Assembly: GCF_904846225.1 (NCBI RefSeq)
Contig: NZ_CAJGZJ010000005.1
Location: 155,676 to 219,675 of the forward strand
Direction of reading: 5' to 3'
Length of the DNA stretch: 64,000 nucleotides
From: Psychrobacter immobilis
GTDB taxonomy: Bacteria > Pseudomonadota > Gammaproteobacteria > Pseudomonadales > Moraxellaceae
This document shows, one piece after another, positions 63,096 to 64,000 of this stretch (position 1 is the first letter of the stretch; the number at the start of each line of letters is the position of its first letter). The position numbers and the translations under genes are program-made. The notes beneath the pieces were generated by a model. That model did not search any database. It worked only from the letters and a program-made list of their open reading frames with translations, and was not told the origin of the DNA.

Positions 63096-63773
63096 ATGAT
63101 GCAAGCTGCAATTTTTGATATGGATGGAACTTTGATCGATTCCGAGCCAATATGGAAAAAGGCCGAAAAGGAAGTTTTTTCATCTTTAGGTGTAGAGGTA
63201 ACTAATGAGCTTTCATCTCAAACTATTTGGATGACTACTCGTGAGGTAACTGATTTTTGGTATAATCATTTTCCTTGGTTAGGTAAAAGCTTAGAAGAAG
63301 TCGAAAGTGAAGTTGTTGATCGTGTAGCCGAATTAATTATTGATGAGGGTGTTGCTCTGGAAGGAGTATATAAAGTTTTAGATTTCTTTCAAAAAAAGAG
63401 TTTTAAAATTGGTTTGTCAACTAATGCTCCTTCAAAGTTAATTCCTATTGTTTTAAAAAAACTTAATATCTCTCACTACTTTCATGCCACTTCTTCTTCG
63501 GAACATGAAATAAAAGGAAAACCAGATCCAGCAGTTTATTTATCTACGGCTAAAAAATTAAATATTGAACCGTCAAAATGCATTGCATTTGAAGATAGTG
63601 TTTCGGGTATCCTTTCTGCGAATCAAGCAAATATGAAAACGGTTGTAATTCCACCTGTGTTAGAGTTTACAGATGAAAAATATGAATTATCTTATATTAA
63701 ACTTAAGTGCTTATCTGATTTTTCCGATGTACATTTAGAAAAGATAATTAATTCTATGAAGTTGAGCGTCTAA
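63096..63773 (+). CDS. HAD-superfamily phosphatase (YniC/HxpB type)
   Basis: A 225-residue HAD hydrolase. Motif I AIFDMDGTLIDSEPIW, motif II LSTNA, motif III Lys in IKGKPDPAVY and motif IV AFEDSVSGILSA are all present. The cap region TTREVTDFWYNHFPW resembles YniC/HxpB, a sugar phosphate (2-deoxyglucose-6-phosphate) phosphatase. ATG at 63096 or 63099. Coding sequence is AT-rich compared with the first 59 kb. Confidence 0.88.
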   Translation: MMQAAIFDMDGTLIDSEPIWKKAEKEVFSSLGVEVTNELSSQTIWMTTREVTDFWYNHFPWLGKSLEEVESEVVDRVAELIIDEGVALEGVYKVLDFFQKKSFKIGLSTNAPSKLIPIVLKKLNISHYFHATSSSEHEIKGKPDPAVYLSTAKKLNIEPSKCIAFEDSVSGILSANQANMKTVVIPPVLEFTDEKYELSYIKLKCLSDFSDVHLEKIINSMKLSV

Positions 63774-63781
63774 GAAATTCC

Positions 63782-63788
63782 ATTTAAC
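63782..63788 (+). other. attC L core after HAD gene
   Basis: ATTTAAC just after the HAD stop is an exact match to the attC left core RYYYAAC and the exact complement of the GTTAAAT core before the gene. Confidence 0.5.
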
Positions 63789-64000
63789 AAGAAGTTAAGA
63801 TCACCAATATCTACTACTAGCAATGAACTGAACTTCAGCACTTAAGCTGTATGAATATTCACTTCTCTTTCAATTATACAAAACAGCATAACCTCGCGCT
63901 TTAACCACTTCTACGCTGAAAAATACTATAGCCAAGCCCACTTAAAAGTGTTATAAACTAATAATCAAACCTAATTGTTGTCATAAAGACCATGACTTAC
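63789..64000. other. Non-coding window end
   Basis: No ORF is supported. The end includes CTATAGCCAAGCCCA near 63928, which resembles an end of the dispersed repeat in reverse orientation; the rest would lie beyond the window or is lost. Confidence 0.4.

Overview
The window looks like a chromosomal stretch of a Moraxellaceae gammaproteobacterium, most likely Psychrobacter. The grounds are gene content (an Acinetobacter-like assimilatory nitrate block, a probable trigonelline catabolic cluster, 1,3-diaminopropane siderophore genes), moderate GC judged by eye, and many Asn/Ser/Thr-rich low-complexity inserts in otherwise ordinary enzymes. No rRNA, tRNA, CRISPR array or phage genes were seen.

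Region 1 (1-12832) is nitrate assimilation. It holds a divergent nirB (its 3' end lies outside the window), a NarK-type transporter, a PP2C/Ser-Thr kinase fusion, a NirB-like FAD reductase, the nitrate reductase NasA with a C-terminal BFD-like iron-sulfur domain, and a SUMT (CobA) that supplies siroheme to NirB. A good GG-N10-GC sigma-54 element precedes narK.

Region 2 (12872-34811) is a Fur-controlled hydroxamate siderophore locus. A ferric-siderophore reductase (SIP) is divergent from an ABC importer. A long plus-strand gene series follows: dat and ddc (making 1,3-diaminopropane), an N-monooxygenase, an acyltransferase, an MFS exporter, three IucA/IucC-type NIS synthetases and an RraA-like protein. 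A TonB-dependent receptor ends the block at a strong terminator. Fur-box-like palindromes lie at 14102, 18729 and 32331.

Region 3 (34997-44527) has the gene content expected of the trigonelline (N-methylnicotinate) pathway described in Acinetobacter baylyi. It has a BCCT (betaine-type) transporter, two aldehyde dehydrogenases, a luciferase-like oxygenase with its flavin reductase, an alpha/beta hydrolase, a DUF1185 protein, a carboxymuconolactone-decarboxylase-like protein and a divergent GntR/FCD regulator. Two near-identical operators lie between the divergent arms.

Region 4 (44916-59154) is mixed: DoxX, a FepA-like TonB receptor behind a Fur-like site, and an Opp/Nik-type ABC importer behind two Zur-like boxes. 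A thioredoxin-reductase-like flavoprotein divergent from an Rrf2 regulator, an amino-acid permease with homocysteine methyltransferase mmuM, and a butanediol-dehydrogenase-like enzyme follow. A dispersed ~100-150 bp repeat with imperfect terminal inverted repeats (MITE-like) sits in several gaps.

Region 5 (about 59300-63790) is AT-richer and looks like an array of integron-type gene cassettes. Single plus-strand genes (VOC, OsmC, ASCH, deiodinase-like, GST, HAD) are each closely followed or preceded by attC-like core sites. In the middle lie scrambled partial copies of the ASCH and osmC genes joined to a truncated IS110-type transposase start. No integrase is visible in the window.
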